Shown here one piece after another: positions 1 to 6,438 of a stretch of 14,054 nt of DNA. The DNA is taken from the NCBI GenBank assembly GCA_023387935.1, contig JAEWHG010000043.1, positions 1 to 14,054 on the forward strand, read 5' to 3'. Origin of the DNA: Bacillota bacterium. GTDB taxonomy: Bacteria; Bacillota; Clostridia; Peptostreptococcales; Natronincolaceae. Position numbers and translations under genes: made by a program. The stretch's first letter is position 1. Each line of letters begins with the position of its first letter. Below the pieces are notes generated by a model. The model worked only from the letters and a program-made list of their open reading frames with translations. It was not told the DNA's origin and did not search any database.

Positions 1-1004
1 GAAGATACAAGCTCTGCATCAGTTGCTTTACCATCTTTAACTTCCATAGCTTTTATTTCTTCTACAGTTTTGCCAATCATCCAATCTTCTAAAGCAGCAG
101 CTTGTTCAAACCATTCTTTACCGATAGAAGATGCTTTTTTCATTCCATACTCATCACCAAGTTCAACTTTTGTTTTGAACTCACTGTCTACATCTGTAGC
201 TAATTTACCTTCTGCATCAAACTCAATTTTTGTTTGTGCTACGTCAAGAATACTTCCAACAACTTTACCATCTTTATCAAATGCTGATACATTCATTGTT
301 GTATCAACTTGTGCCACTGCAGTTTTGTCACCTTCTGCTGATTTAGATTTTGCAGTTGAGATATCAGCTCCAAGACCTAATTTTACAGCTCCAGCTTCAA
401 CTTCTACAGCATTGTTATATGCTTCTTCTAAAGCATCTATATAACCCTGAACACTTACAGTAACTGAAGATGTAAGTTCTGCATCTGTTGCTTTGCCATC
501 TTTAAGTTCCATAGCTTTAATTTCTTCAACTGTTTTACCAATCATCCACTCTTCTAAAGCAGCAGCTTGTTCATACCACTCTTTACCTATAGAAGATGCT
601 TTTTTCATTCCATATTCATCACCAAGTTCAACTTTTGTTTTTCCAGGTTGAGTTGTATCAGTTGTAAGTTGAAGCTTAGCATCAAAGTCTACTTTTGATT
701 GTGCCACGTCAATAGTTACTTTAACTACTTTACCGTCTTTATCAAATCCAGCAGCTACTATTGTTGTATCTACTTGTCCAGCTGGTGTTTTATCTCCTTC
801 TAATGATTTAGATTTAGCGATTGATGTAATATGTCCAAGACCAATTTTAGCCATTTCGCCTTCTACTTCTTCATTATCCTTAGGAGTTTCTTCTGTTACT
901 GCTGGTGGTGTATTATCCTCTGGTGCTTCGTTTGATGTACCACATCCAACTAGTACAGCTCCTGATAGTGAAAGAACTAATAACATTGCTAAAAATTTCT
1001 TCAT
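1..1004 (-). CDS. Tandem-repeat exported lipoprotein, 3' end cut by the window
   Basis: The reading frame is open from the ATG at 1002-1004 to the window edge, giving at least 334 codons with no stop. A GGAGG lies 8 nt before the ATG. The N-terminus has a lysine pair, a hydrophobic stretch and a lipobox ending LVGC with the cysteine at residue 21, so a lipid-anchored surface protein is expected. An acidic, Pro/Thr/Glu-rich linker follows (about residues 22-50). Then come two ungapped copies of a 155-residue unit, residues 53-207 and from 208 to the edge. Each unit has a DTT...FDKDGKVV strand-like part, a segment identical in both copies (KTKVELGDEYGMKKASSIGK), a helical AAALE-WMIGKTVEEIKAM part and an ELTSS/ELVSS part. 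I do not recognise the family. The DKDGKVV region loosely resembles FMN-binding domains, but I see no flavin attachment motif. The function is unknown and more copies may lie outside the window. Confidence 0.88.
   Translation of the reverse strand, partial: MKKFLAMLLVLSLSGAVLVGCGTSNEAPEDNTPPAVTEETPKDNEEVEGEMAKIGLGHITSIAKSKSLEGDKTPAGQVDTTIVAAGFDKDGKVVKVTIDVAQSKVDFDAKLQLTTDTTQPGKTKVELGDEYGMKKASSIGKEWYEQAAALEEWMIGKTVEEIKAMELKDGKATDAELTSSVTVSVQGYIDALEEAYNNAVEVEAGAVKLGLGADISTAKSKSAEGDKTAVAQVDTTMNVSAFDKDGKVVGSILDVAQTKIEFDAEGKLATDVDSEFKTKVELGDEYGMKKASSIGKEWFEQAAALEDWMIGKTVEEIKAMEVKDGKATDAELVS
3..932 (-). repeat. 465-bp tandem duplication inside the lipoprotein gene
   Basis: Matching points in the two copies are always 465 bp apart: 1 and 466 (gaaga...), 73 and 538 (ccaatcatcc), 161 and 626 (gttcaactttt), 328 and 793. 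The spacing equals 155 codons with no indel. DNA identity is very high around 120-175 versus 585-640 and lower at 175-240 versus 640-705. The outer boundary given is approximate because the linker flanks one side and the window edge cuts the other. Confidence 0.85.
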
Positions 1005-1050
1005 ATTTCATGCCTCCATTTTAAATTTAATTTATTTAAAACCCAAAATG

Positions 1051-1079
1051 ATTATATCATGCTGTTTATAAATAAACAA
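1051..1079 (-). promoter_or_regulatory. Sigma-A promoter of the lipoprotein gene with overlapping palindrome
   Basis: On the minus strand TTGTTT (1074-1079), a 17-nt spacer and TATAAT (1051-1056) preceded by TGA form a near-ideal extended -10 promoter. The predicted start of transcription near 1044 leaves a leader of about 40 nt. A 16-bp near-palindrome, TGTTTATAAATAAACA (1063-1078, 7-bp arms), covers the -35 and spacer and could be a repressor or activator site. The promoter call is by sequence match only. Confidence 0.65.
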
Positions 1080-1277
1080 TATCTTTTTTTTAATAATATT
1101 TATTAAGAAGAATTGTTTTTTTATAGATATCATTTTTAAAAAAATATTGAAAATTCAAATTATAGTTAAACATCAAGAATTCCTGCAAATACTAGCGCCA
1201 ATCCCACTAATAAGTAATATCTTACCTAATCTATTATCTTATCAACTTAATTTTTCAAATCATTTTTTATCCAATTT

Positions 1278-1313
1278 AAAGAACACAGTTGATAGACAAT
1301 TATCTATCAACTG
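1278..1313 (-). terminator. Probable pckA terminator
   Basis: A perfect 11-bp inverted repeat, CAGTTGATAGA (1286-1296) and TCTATCAACTG (1303-1313), with a 6-nt loop lies 32 bp beyond the pckA stop. Reading on the minus strand the stem is followed by TGTTCTTTAAATT, a weak T-rich tail. The position fits an intrinsic terminator for pckA, but the poor U tract makes efficiency uncertain. Confidence 0.6.
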
Positions 1314-1345
1314 CATATTTGATTAAATTTTATTAAGTTCAATAG

Positions 1346-2938
1346 TTATATATTAAATTCTGGAACTTTTGGATTAACATTTTTTATATCTTCAGAAACA
1401 TCTTTAAATTGTTCAAAGTTTTTAATAAATCCTTCTGCTAGCTTAATAGCCTTTTTATAATATTCATCCTCATTTTTCCATGTACTAGATGGCTCTAATA
1501 TTGTCTCAGGGACTTCTGGACATTCTGTTGGTATAGCTAAATTAAAAATAGGTTGATTAATATAATTTACATTGTCTAACTGTCCCTTAATTGCAGCTCT
1601 TACCATTGCTCTAGTATATTTAAGCTTTATACGGCTTCCTTCTCCATAAGATCCACCTGACCATCCTGTATTTACTAAAAATACATTTGTATTATACTTT
1701 TCTATTTTTTCACCTAAAAGTTTTGCATACACTTCAGGCTTTAAAAGCATAAATGGTCCTCCAAAGCATGTTGAGAATGTGGCAGTAGGCTCTACTATTC
1801 CTCTTTCAGTTCCAGCTAGTTTACTTGTATAACCAGACATAAAATGGTACATAGCCTGCTCCTTCGTCAACTTTGAAATAGGAGGCAATACTCCTGTCGC
1901 ATCGGCTGTTAAGAAAATAATGGTATTAGGAATTCCGCCTTTTCCTTCTAGTACAGCATCATCAATATGCTCTATTGGATAAGCTGCACGAGTATTTTCT
2001 GTATATTTATCATCAGAATAATCTGGTTCACCAGTAACCTCGTCTATTACTACATTTTCTAAAATTGCGCCATCCTTTATAGCGCTCCATATTTGTGGTT
2101 CTTGCTCTTCAGTTAGACCTATGCATTTTGCATAACATCCACCTTCAAAATTAAATACACCATTTTCTGTCCATCCGTGTTCATCATCACCGATTAGTTT
2201 TCTATTATTATCAGCTGATAAAGTTGTTTTTCCAGTTCCAGACAATCCAAAAAATAAAGTTACATCTCCATCATGGCCTATATTAGCAGAACAGTGCATA
2301 GGTAGAACATTTTTAAATGGCAATAAATAATTCATTACAGTAAAAATTGATTTTTTAATTTCTCCGCTGTATTTAGTTCCACCAATAAGTACAGTCTTTT
2401 TCTCAAAGCTAATTATTATAAATGCTTCCGAATTTGTACCGTCAACCTCTGGTATAGCTTTTAGATTTGGCAGTGCAATAACAGTAAATTCTGGACTAAA
2501 ATTTTCTCTTTCTCCGCTTTTTGGCTTTATAAACATCTGTGACGCAAATAAATTTTGATATGCAAATTCATTGATAACTCTTATTGGCATTCTATACTCT
2601 AAATCAGAACCTACAAAACCTTCAAATATAAATAATTCCTTATTAATTATATAATCCATAGCCTTATTAAATAGCTTGTCAAATATTTCAGTAGAAATTG
2701 GCTTATTCCCTTTGCTCCAGTTAATATGATCATGTACAGATGGTTCATCTACAATAAATCGATCCTCTGGAGACCTTCCTGTATATTTCCCGGTGTTAAC
2801 ACATAGCGCTCCATTTTTAGCTATAAATCCACCTTCTTTTTCTACTGCAATATCCTTAAGTTCTTTTAATGGTAAATTGTAGTGAGCTTTGTTAGATTTT
2901 AGAATATGCGAATTTATCAATTCGTTAACATTATTCAA
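1346..2938 (-). CDS. pckA: Phosphoenolpyruvate carboxykinase (ATP)
   Basis: PckA interconverts oxaloacetate + ATP and phosphoenolpyruvate + CO2 + ADP (EC 4.1.1.49) in the cytosol. It serves gluconeogenesis or, in anaerobes, anaplerotic or energy-yielding carboxylation. With the start chosen here the protein has 530 residues, the usual family length. Visible motifs are TGRSPEDRF near residue 53, the family signature LIGGTKYSGEIKKS (184-197), the P-loop GLSGTGKTTLS (231-241), the metal-binding DDEHGW (251-256) and FLTADATGVLPP farther on. These identify the ATP-type rather than the GTP-type enzyme. The TTG at 2936-2938 is chosen as start because AGGGAGG (2947-2953) lies 8 nt before it. The longer ATG frame from 2977 has no ribosome binding site and starts only a few bases after the predicted transcription start. 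The gene is monocistronic, with its own promoter and terminator. Confidence 0.95.
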   Translation of the reverse strand: MNNVNELINSHILKSNKAHYNLPLKELKDIAVEKEGGFIAKNGALCVNTGKYTGRSPEDRFIVDEPSVHDHINWSKGNKPISTEIFDKLFNKAMDYIINKELFIFEGFVGSDLEYRMPIRVINEFAYQNLFASQMFIKPKSGERENFSPEFTVIALPNLKAIPEVDGTNSEAFIIISFEKKTVLIGGTKYSGEIKKSIFTVMNYLLPFKNVLPMHCSANIGHDGDVTLFFGLSGTGKTTLSADNNRKLIGDDEHGWTENGVFNFEGGCYAKCIGLTEEQEPQIWSAIKDGAILENVVIDEVTGEPDYSDDKYTENTRAAYPIEHIDDAVLEGKGGIPNTIIFLTADATGVLPPISKLTKEQAMYHFMSGYTSKLAGTERGIVEPTATFSTCFGGPFMLLKPEVYAKLLGEKIEKYNTNVFLVNTGWSGGSYGEGSRIKLKYTRAMVRAAIKGQLDNVNYINQPIFNLAIPTECPEVPETILEPSSTWKNEDEYYKKAIKLAEGFIKNFEQFKDVSEDIKNVNPKVPEFNI

Positions 2939-2946
2939 AATAAATA

Positions 2947-2953
2947 CCTCCCT
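2947..2953 (-). promoter_or_regulatory. Ribosome binding site fixing the TTG start of pckA
   Basis: AGGGAGG on the minus strand sits 8 nt upstream of TTG 2938. It lies inside the coding frame if translation were to begin at ATG 2977, which has no such site. It therefore decides the start. Confidence 0.75.
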
Positions 2954-2988
2954 AAGAAAATATATTATATTCGTCATTACTGTAATAT

Positions 2989-3017
2989 ATTATATCACAA
3001 TGCGCTATTTATGCTAT
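2989..3017 (-). promoter_or_regulatory. Probable pckA promoter (extended -10)
   Basis: The minus strand has TATAAT at 2989-2994 preceded by TGA. A weak -35 (ATAGCA, 3012-3017) lies at 17-nt spacing. Predicted transcription start is near 2982, giving a leader of about 43 nt to the TTG start. GCGCT (3002-3006) and AGCGC (3026-3030) form short inverted arms across the -35 zone and could bind a regulator. That is inference. Confidence 0.45.
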
Positions 3018-3089
3018 ACTATTTAAGCGCTAATTTTATAACTTTTCGTAACAATTATGTATTTTAATTTAATATAGATTACACTTTAA

Positions 3090-3139
3090 TATATATTGCA
3101 TTTTACCCATTACCAAAGTGCATTATATACAATTTTTTT
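3090..3139 (+). terminator. Hairpin plus T-run on the plus strand, terminator-like
   Basis: TATATATTGCATTTT (3090-3104) pairs with AAAGTGCATTATATA (3115-3129) at 14 of 15 positions if one U-G pair is allowed. The loop is 10 nt and CAATTTTTTT follows on the plus strand. No plus-strand gene lies upstream, so it either ends a short non-coding transcript or has no role as a terminator. The stem is AU-rich. Confidence 0.35.
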
Positions 3140-3191
3140 AATTAAATCAACTATTTCTATATAGCTTAATAGGAACCTTGCTGTATTCATA

Positions 3192-3226
3192 ATAAAAAGA
3201 AAAAAGGCAGATTCGCCTGCCCTTTA
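3192..3226 (-). terminator. Intrinsic terminator of the MATE gene
   Basis: On the minus strand GGCAG, a 6-nt loop and CTGCC (3206-3221) form a GC-rich stem. It is extended past a one-base bulge by A-T pairs and followed by TTTTTTCTTTTT. It starts about 25 bp after the MATE stop codon, so readthrough into pckA should be limited. Confidence 0.8.
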
Positions 3227-3250
3227 AAATGTATATAGTATCCTATGTAA

Positions 3251-4654
3251 TTATCTTAATTGTGTATATTTCCACTTACCTGTTCTAAATCTCATATATA
3301 CAAAAATCCATCTTACGAATTGATCTACAAATACAGCAGCCCATGCTCCTGCTAATCCATATCCTAATACGCTAACAAATGTATATGCTAATGTAACTCT
3401 AACTAATAATACTCCTAAAAATGTAGCTACTAGAGGCCAAAAAGTGTCCCCTGCACCTCTTAGCCCACCAGCTAATATTAGTTGAGAGGATTGGAATGGT
3501 TGAACTAAAGCTATTATTTTCAAAGCAATTGATGCATTCTTTATTATCTCAGGGTCAGATGAATACAGACTCACAATCTGAGGCCCAAAGAAGAAGAATA
3601 TAACGGCCATAAAAGTAGATACCATAGATCCAATTTTTCGAGTTTCTTTAGCATAGTCTTCCGCCAAGGAAAGTTCTCTAGTTCCCAAAGTCCGTCCCAC
3701 CAAGGATGAAGCGGCTATACCAAAAGCTTGCCCTGGTTGGAATGAAAGACTTAATATATTAAGTGATATTTGGTGGGCCGCATAAATAACCGTGCCCAGA
3801 CCTGCAACTATTTTGGCAAAAAGAAGAACTCCGGTTCTCAGAACTAATTGCTCTAATGAAGCAGGCACACCTATTTTCACCAAATTATATATAATATCTT
3901 TATCAAATTTAAATGCTTTTTTCATATTAAGAGTAATTTTACTTTCGCTACTAATAATATATTTAAATAGGAGTACACTAGCTATTACATTTGATAAAGC
4001 AGTGGATATTCCTGCACCTGTAACACCTAGCTTAGGGAATCCTAAAAGACCATATATTAAGACCGCATTACCAAAAACATTTAAAAAGTTTGCTCTTAAA
4101 TTTATTCTCATAGGCGCCTTTGTTTCACCAATTCCACGGAGTGCAGCAGATATAGACATACTAAAAGATTGGAATATAAATCCTAACATAATAATTTTAA
4201 AATAGCTTCTACCAACCTCTAAAGTATCTGCCTGTGCTCCCATGAAGTTCATAATTGGATCCGTAAAAATTATTCCTAATAATGACAGCGGGATTGCAAG
4301 CATTACCATACTTAACAGTACAACATGTTTTAATGTAATTTCTATTTTATCTGTTTTATTAGATCCTAGGTATCTAGCAATCATTGCTGTTGCTCCTACA
4401 TTTAATGCCTGCACCAAAGATAATCCTATAAATAGAGGTTGGTTAGTAATACCCACAGCTGCCACCGAAGCTGCTGCTACTGCACTATCACTTATTCTTC
4501 CAAGCATCATCATATCTATCATTCCAAAAAGTGAGCCAAGAAGCAACTCCACAAGAACAGGCCATGCAATATCAATAACATCTGACCTTATGGGATCTTT
4601 TAGCCAACTATTTAATTTAATTTTTATGCTCCTTCTCTCACACTCATTATCCAT
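3251..4654 (-). CDS. MATE family multidrug/organic cation efflux transporter
   Basis: This 467-residue membrane protein belongs to the multi-antimicrobial extrusion family, which exports drugs or metabolites in exchange for Na+ or H+. About twelve hydrophobic segments are arranged as two homologous halves. The first starts at DIAWPVLVELLLGSLFGMID and the second at IGVPASLEQLVLRTGVLLF. Typical family motifs include VGITNQP, ALRGIGETKAPM near the end of half one and LRGAGDTFWPLV in half two. The ATG at 4652-4654 is preferred: AAGGAAG lies about 10 nt before it. The in-frame TTG at 4663 is only one base from that site. The gene is transcribed alone, away from mntP, with its own terminator. The substrate cannot be told from sequence, and the NorM/DinF-like assignment is by general resemblance only. 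Confidence 0.93.
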   Translation of the reverse strand: MDNECERRSIKIKLNSWLKDPIRSDVIDIAWPVLVELLLGSLFGMIDMMMLGRISDSAVAAASVAAVGITNQPLFIGLSLVQALNVGATAMIARYLGSNKTDKIEITLKHVVLLSMVMLAIPLSLLGIIFTDPIMNFMGAQADTLEVGRSYFKIIMLGFIFQSFSMSISAALRGIGETKAPMRINLRANFLNVFGNAVLIYGLLGFPKLGVTGAGISTALSNVIASVLLFKYIISSESKITLNMKKAFKFDKDIIYNLVKIGVPASLEQLVLRTGVLLFAKIVAGLGTVIYAAHQISLNILSLSFQPGQAFGIAASSLVGRTLGTRELSLAEDYAKETRKIGSMVSTFMAVIFFFFGPQIVSLYSSDPEIIKNASIALKIIALVQPFQSSQLILAGGLRGAGDTFWPLVATFLGVLLVRVTLAYTFVSVLGYGLAGAWAAVFVDQFVRWIFVYMRFRTGKWKYTQLR

Positions 4655-4696
4655 AAGTATCAATCTTCCTTTTATAATTATTTAGCTATACTAAAT

Positions 4697-4705
4697 ATTA
4701 TAACA
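4697..4705 (-). promoter_or_regulatory. Possible -10 element of the MATE gene
   Basis: The minus strand reads TGTTATAAT, a perfect -10 hexamer (4697-4702) with the extended TG. No good -35 is visible upstream. The predicted transcription start near 4690 gives a leader of about 35 nt. Confidence 0.4.
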
Positions 4706-4807
4706 TAATAAAATATAAAAACTAGTTTATTATATTTAGAATTTTCTATTTTTCACACTACTAACCTCATTAGACAGACACTATATTTAAAATGCTCTTT
4801 AAGACCC

Positions 4808-4836
4808 TTGTTTTAGAGCACTGATTATAGTATAAT
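4808..4836 (+). promoter_or_regulatory. Sigma-A promoter of mntP
   Basis: TTGTTT (4808-4813), a 17-nt spacer and a perfect TATAAT (4831-4836) give a predicted start near 4843 and a 5' leader of about 95 nt. TGCTCT (4793-4798) and AGAGCA (4815-4820) form inverted arms that flank and overlap the -35, a plausible operator. The leader contains a short GTTAC/GTAAC inverted repeat (4844-4866). I could not see the conserved yybP-ykoY manganese riboswitch core there. Confidence 0.65.
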
Positions 4837-4938
4837 CTTTTTTGTTACTCATAAACTATATGTAACCAATCATTACATAGGAATGAACTATTGAAAATAT
4901 TGAAATAGCACACTCGCTTAAGTATTAAGGAGGATCAT

Positions 4939-5520
4939 ATGGGATTCGTTGAATTGTTTTTTATTGCAATTGGTTTATCAATGGATGCCTTTGCAGCGGC
5001 AATTTGCAAAGGTCTATGTATTAGAAAAGATAGCAACAAAAAAGCTCTGATTGTAGGCTGTTTTTTTGGAGGATTCCAGGCGATTATGCCCTTAATAGGT
5101 TATATTTTAGGAACACAATTTAAGGATAGTATAGCTGCAATTGATCATTGGATTGCTTTTGTCTTACTATCCATTATTGGTATCAATATGATAAGAGAAT
5201 CACGGAGTGATGATGATTGCGGGTGTGAACTTGATTCTTCTATAACCGATAGCTCCTTTAGTATAAAAAATATGACCCTATTATCTATAGCAACAAGTAT
5301 TGACGCATTAGCGATCGGTGTTACTTTTGCTTTTTTACAAGTAAACATTGTGCCTACAATTTACATAATAGGTATAACAACCTTCATTTTATCAATGATA
5401 GGGGTTAAAATAGGAAATTTATTTGGTACTAGATTTAAATCAACCGCTGAGGTAGCAGGCGGTATTCTTCTAATTAGTATGGGTTTAAAGATACTGGTCG
5501 AACATTTAGGATTATTTTAA
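4939..5520 (+). CDS. mntP: Manganese efflux pump MntP
   Basis: MntP exports excess Mn2+ across the cytoplasmic membrane. The protein has 193 residues, the normal family length, and six hydrophobic segments in two related halves. Each half carries a Ser-X-Asp-Ala motif in a membrane helix: LSMDAFAAAICKG with D16 and TSIDALAIGV with D122. These are the acidic positions typical of the family. The GCFFGGFQAIMPLIGY segment (40-55) is also characteristic. The cytosolic loop between the halves has a metal-ligand-rich stretch, SRSDDDCGCELD (88-99). AAGGAGG (4927-4933) lies 5 nt before the ATG. The gene has its own promoter and a terminator shared with the convergent hydrolase gene. Manganese specificity is inferred from the family. 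Confidence 0.94.
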   Translation: MGFVELFFIAIGLSMDAFAAAICKGLCIRKDSNKKALIVGCFFGGFQAIMPLIGYILGTQFKDSIAAIDHWIAFVLLSIIGINMIRESRSDDDCGCELDSSITDSSFSIKNMTLLSIATSIDALAIGVTFAFLQVNIVPTIYIIGITTFILSMIGVKIGNLFGTRFKSTAEVAGGILLISMGLKILVEHLGLF

Positions 5521-5543
5521 AGCAGTACTTTGATATTATTTTT

Positions 5544-5589
5544 AAAAAAAGATCACATTACAACTATATCTGTAATGTGATCTTTTTTT
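5544..5589. terminator. Bidirectional terminator between mntP and the cysteine hydrolase gene
   Basis: GATCACATTAC (5551-5561) pairs perfectly with GTAATGTGATC (5572-5582) around a 10-nt loop. Seven A's lie before and seven T's after, extending the stem and giving a U tract in both directions. It serves both convergent genes and starts 24 bp after the mntP stop. Confidence 0.9.
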
Positions 5590-5648
5590 ATAAAATAAAA
5601 AATAAGTCCATTTTAAAATATATATAATATCCGAGACACCAATAATAC

Positions 5649-6200
5649 TTAATGCAATGCTAAATTTCTATTGTTAACAGCTTCATACTGCCAAGTAAAC
5701 CCTTCAAATACCTTTTCTTTTGTCTCTATGGATAATAAATCCGTAGGTCTTATTAATTCAGGGAAGTTTTCGTCATTTAAAATATTGATTTTTATAAGGA
5801 GCTCTGAAACAAACTGTGAACAAAAATAATGCTTTTTCCGTTTTATTTGAATGTTCATACCAGCAGCAAAAAGTCCTAAAAAATTATATCTAAACGACTC
5901 ACGATAAGCTACAAATTTACCTATTTCATTAACTAAAGTATTGTGTTGTTCTTCTGTTATTTTTATCCTATATACAATGCATTCACTGTCTCTATTCTTC
6001 TTATATATACCACCACAAAGACTTTCTTGAGCAAAACCTCCTGAGAAAGGATTATCCGGATTAATTCTACCGAAAGAATACATTGTTTTCAGATCCTCAT
6101 CAAGGCTAATTGATACATGAACATATTTTGATTTTATAAATAATCTCAACGCTCTAGATAGCCATGTACCTGTTTTTGAAAAAACCAAATAGATATACAT
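5649..6200 (-). CDS. Permuted NlpC/P60-like (YiiX/papain-fold) cysteine hydrolase, orphan
   Basis: The 183-residue protein has no signal peptide or lipobox and is predicted cytosolic. Its layout matches circularly permuted papain-fold NlpC/P60 proteins: an early histidine in SKYVHVSISLD (H28) and a late cysteine in HYFCSQFVSELL (C127), followed by an RPTDLLS segment (about 151-157). The order His before Cys is the permuted arrangement. Such enzymes cleave amide, thioester or ester bonds, but the substrate here is unknown. The ATG at 6198-6200 is chosen because AGGTGG lies 5 nt upstream. A GTG at 6218 would add six residues but has poor spacing to its AGAGGG. The gene stands alone between mntP and dbpA with its own promoter and a leader of about 108 nt. 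The family assignment rests on motif spacing and is moderately sure. Confidence 0.78.
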   Translation of the reverse strand: MYIYLVFSKTGTWLSRALRLFIKSKYVHVSISLDEDLKTMYSFGRINPDNPFSGGFAQESLCGGIYKKNRDSECIVYRIKITEEQHNTLVNEIGKFVAYRESFRYNFLGLFAAGMNIQIKRKKHYFCSQFVSELLIKINILNDENFPELIRPTDLLSIETKEKVFEGFTWQYEAVNNRNLALH

Positions 6201-6205
6201 ACTCT

Positions 6206-6211
6206 CCACCT
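6206..6211 (-). promoter_or_regulatory. Ribosome binding site deciding the hydrolase start
   Basis: AGGTGG on the minus strand lies 5 nt before ATG 6200. It falls within the frame that would be read from the upstream GTG 6218, favouring the shorter protein. Confidence 0.6.
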
Positions 6212-6315
6212 CATACACTTTCCCTCTATACTATTTTACTTAACATCTACTAATGTTCCCTTATTAATTTAGATAAGATATTTTACTAAATCTCCATTTA
6301 TTTTGTCCACACCTA

Positions 6316-6344
6316 AGTATAATATATCTTATACCCTTTGTCTA
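6316..6344 (-). promoter_or_regulatory. Sigma-A promoter of the cysteine hydrolase gene
   Basis: The minus strand reads TAGACA (6339-6344), a 17-nt spacer and TATACT (6316-6321), each one mismatch from consensus. The predicted start near 6309 leaves an untranslated leader of about 108 nt, long for this window. The leader contains a three-codon ATG frame (MEI, stop). Confidence 0.6.
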
Positions 6345-6438
6345 TCTATGAAGTTTTCCATGAATAAGTCGACTAAGATAAATATTACAGTTTAATCGGC
6401 AATTACTTTTTTATTCATTTAAATTAATTATTTTGTAC

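Larger units (their letters stand above)
1005..1345. other. Intergenic region between the lipoprotein gene and pckA
   Basis: This 341-bp gap holds the lipoprotein promoter at its left end and the pckA terminator hairpin at 1286-1313. The middle part (1081-1270) is AT-rich with poly-T runs and no convincing gene. A short minus-strand reading frame at about 1162-1221 (ending YLLVGLALVFAGILDV, then stop) looks like the tail of a membrane protein. It is closed by a stop just upstream and has no ribosome binding site, so it is at most a relic. Confidence 0.6.
2939..3250. other. Intergenic region between pckA and the MATE gene
   Basis: This 312-bp gap holds the pckA promoter (2989-3017), an imperfect hairpin at 3090-3129 followed on the plus strand by a T run, and the terminator of the MATE gene (3192-3226). 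No open reading frame with a ribosome binding site is seen on either strand. Confidence 0.6.

Noticed and set aside
70..444. Plus-strand open frame of 124 codons, rich in Ser, Ala and Pro
   Set aside because: It is antisense to the lipoprotein gene, has no ribosome binding site, and the minus frame shows a lipobox and clear internal repeat. It is a shadow.
1090..1110. TTAATAA/TTATTAA inverted repeat in the lipoprotein upstream region
   Set aside because: All A/T, no U tract on the correct side for any gene, and expected by chance in such DNA.
2939..2977. ATG start at 2977 for pckA
   Set aside because: No ribosome binding site, almost no leader, and the AGGGAGG serving TTG 2938 lies within that extension.
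3792..4685. Two plus-strand frames (137 and 147 codons) antisense to the MATE gene
   Set aside because: No ribosome binding sites, and the minus strand encodes a complete transporter with family motifs over the whole length.
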